Part shown: in pieces, positions 63,941 through 64,000 of the stretch
Position numbering within the stretch: position 1 is the first letter of the stretch
Layout of the letters: each line of letters starts with the position of its first letter
Assembly: GCA_043228905.1 (NCBI GenBank)
Contig: JBHGNT010000015.1
Span: forward strand, 17,546,001-17,610,000
Origin: Azolla caroliniana
Taxonomy: Eukaryota; Polypodiophyta
Direction: 5' to 3'
Length of the DNA stretch: 64,000 bases
Notes under the pieces: model-generated
What the model saw: the letters and a program-made list of their open reading frames with translations, nothing else
Database searches by the model: none
What the model was told of the DNA's origin: nothing
Position numbers and translations under genes: made by a program

Positions 63941-64000
63941 TATCCCCACCATCTTTGTAGTCTCTCCATGGCTTGCCGTCTGAATTTCCTCTTTGTTTGT

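Larger units (their letters stand above)
58736..64000 (-). mobile_element. Gypsy-4, Tat/Athila-like gypsy, 5' part beyond the window
   Basis: Minus-sense order: CCHC knuckle (near 63900), protease (63389-63129), RT (62918-61745), RNase H (61700-61260), integrase (61255-59383) and a 3' region to a run AAAAAGGGGGGGGGGG at 58751-58736, a likely polypurine tract. Many stops interrupt it. A hAT MITE sits in its integrase. Integrase ends like that of Gypsy-3. Confidence 0.8.

Noticed and set aside
1-64000. Bacterial-type features such as operons, riboswitches, rRNA or CRISPR
   Set aside because: Nothing of this kind was seen. Spliced exons and plant retroelements show nuclear plant DNA.

Overview
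The window is nuclear DNA of a land plant. It is built almost wholly of nested LTR retrotransposons (Ty1/copia and Ty3/gypsy) and small hAT-like elements. The only host coding sequence I recognise is a set of six spliced exons at 56961-58315 (minus strand) that resemble the C-terminus of the exocyst subunit SEC3. Spliced introns, plant-type copia and gypsy clades, TGGTATCAGAGC primer-binding sites and a chromodomain integrase support a plant. The species cannot be read from the sequence; a non-angiosperm land plant is only a guess.

Layout. 1-15136: two related gypsy 3' halves lie head to head as a large inverted repeat, with an LTR at each outer end. The arms are interrupted by a probable solo LTR (about 1150-1620), a pol-less gypsy element (2738-9281, itself carrying a copia deletion derivative at 3656-5237) and a copia solo LTR (10110-10829). 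15137-17971: 3' part of a Tat/Athila-like gypsy with a long coiled-coil ORF downstream of integrase. 17972-25591: chromodomain gypsy (Gypsy-2A), fused in frame to the previous element and interrupted by a very young copia deletion derivative (20156-22584). 25592-53536: the deepest nest. A decayed copia (Copia-P2, 25592-27015 and 52828-53536) is split by Copia-M (27016-52827, TSD GGTTT). Copia-M is split in turn by Gypsy-1 (28829-43172), which holds Gypsy-2B (35306-41614), which holds a solo LTR (39496-40229). In parallel, Copia-M holds a hAT-like element (44772-51196) that contains the near-complete Copia-A (44802-50453). 53537-56960: AT-rich DNA without a recognised gene. 56961-58315: SEC3-like exons. 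58736-64000: a second Tat/Athila-like gypsy (Gypsy-4) with a hAT MITE (60336-61079) in its integrase.

How the parts relate. Four gypsy or copia lineages recur: a TGTCG...CGACA gypsy family (inverted compound, pol-less element, Gypsy-1, two solo LTRs), a TGTCA...TGACA chromodomain gypsy (2A, 2B), a TGTTGGG copia (three deletion derivatives or solo LTRs) and a TGTTGAG copia (Copia-A, P2, M). Most insertions keep target-site duplications, so relative ages can be read from the nesting. Most coding regions are broken by stops, but several elements have nearly identical LTRs, which indicates recent activity. I did not find a new cellular system. The most unusual items are the head-to-head gypsy compound, the apparent (A/T)CGT target preference of the TGTCG family, LTR promoter features (an RY-motif cluster, 54-bp U3 arrays, antisense tRNA-like segments), a chimeric integrase ORF with an internal duplication, and an additional coiled-coil ORF in the Tat/Athila-like gypsy. 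Coordinates and similarities were read by eye, so element edges may be off by a few bases.
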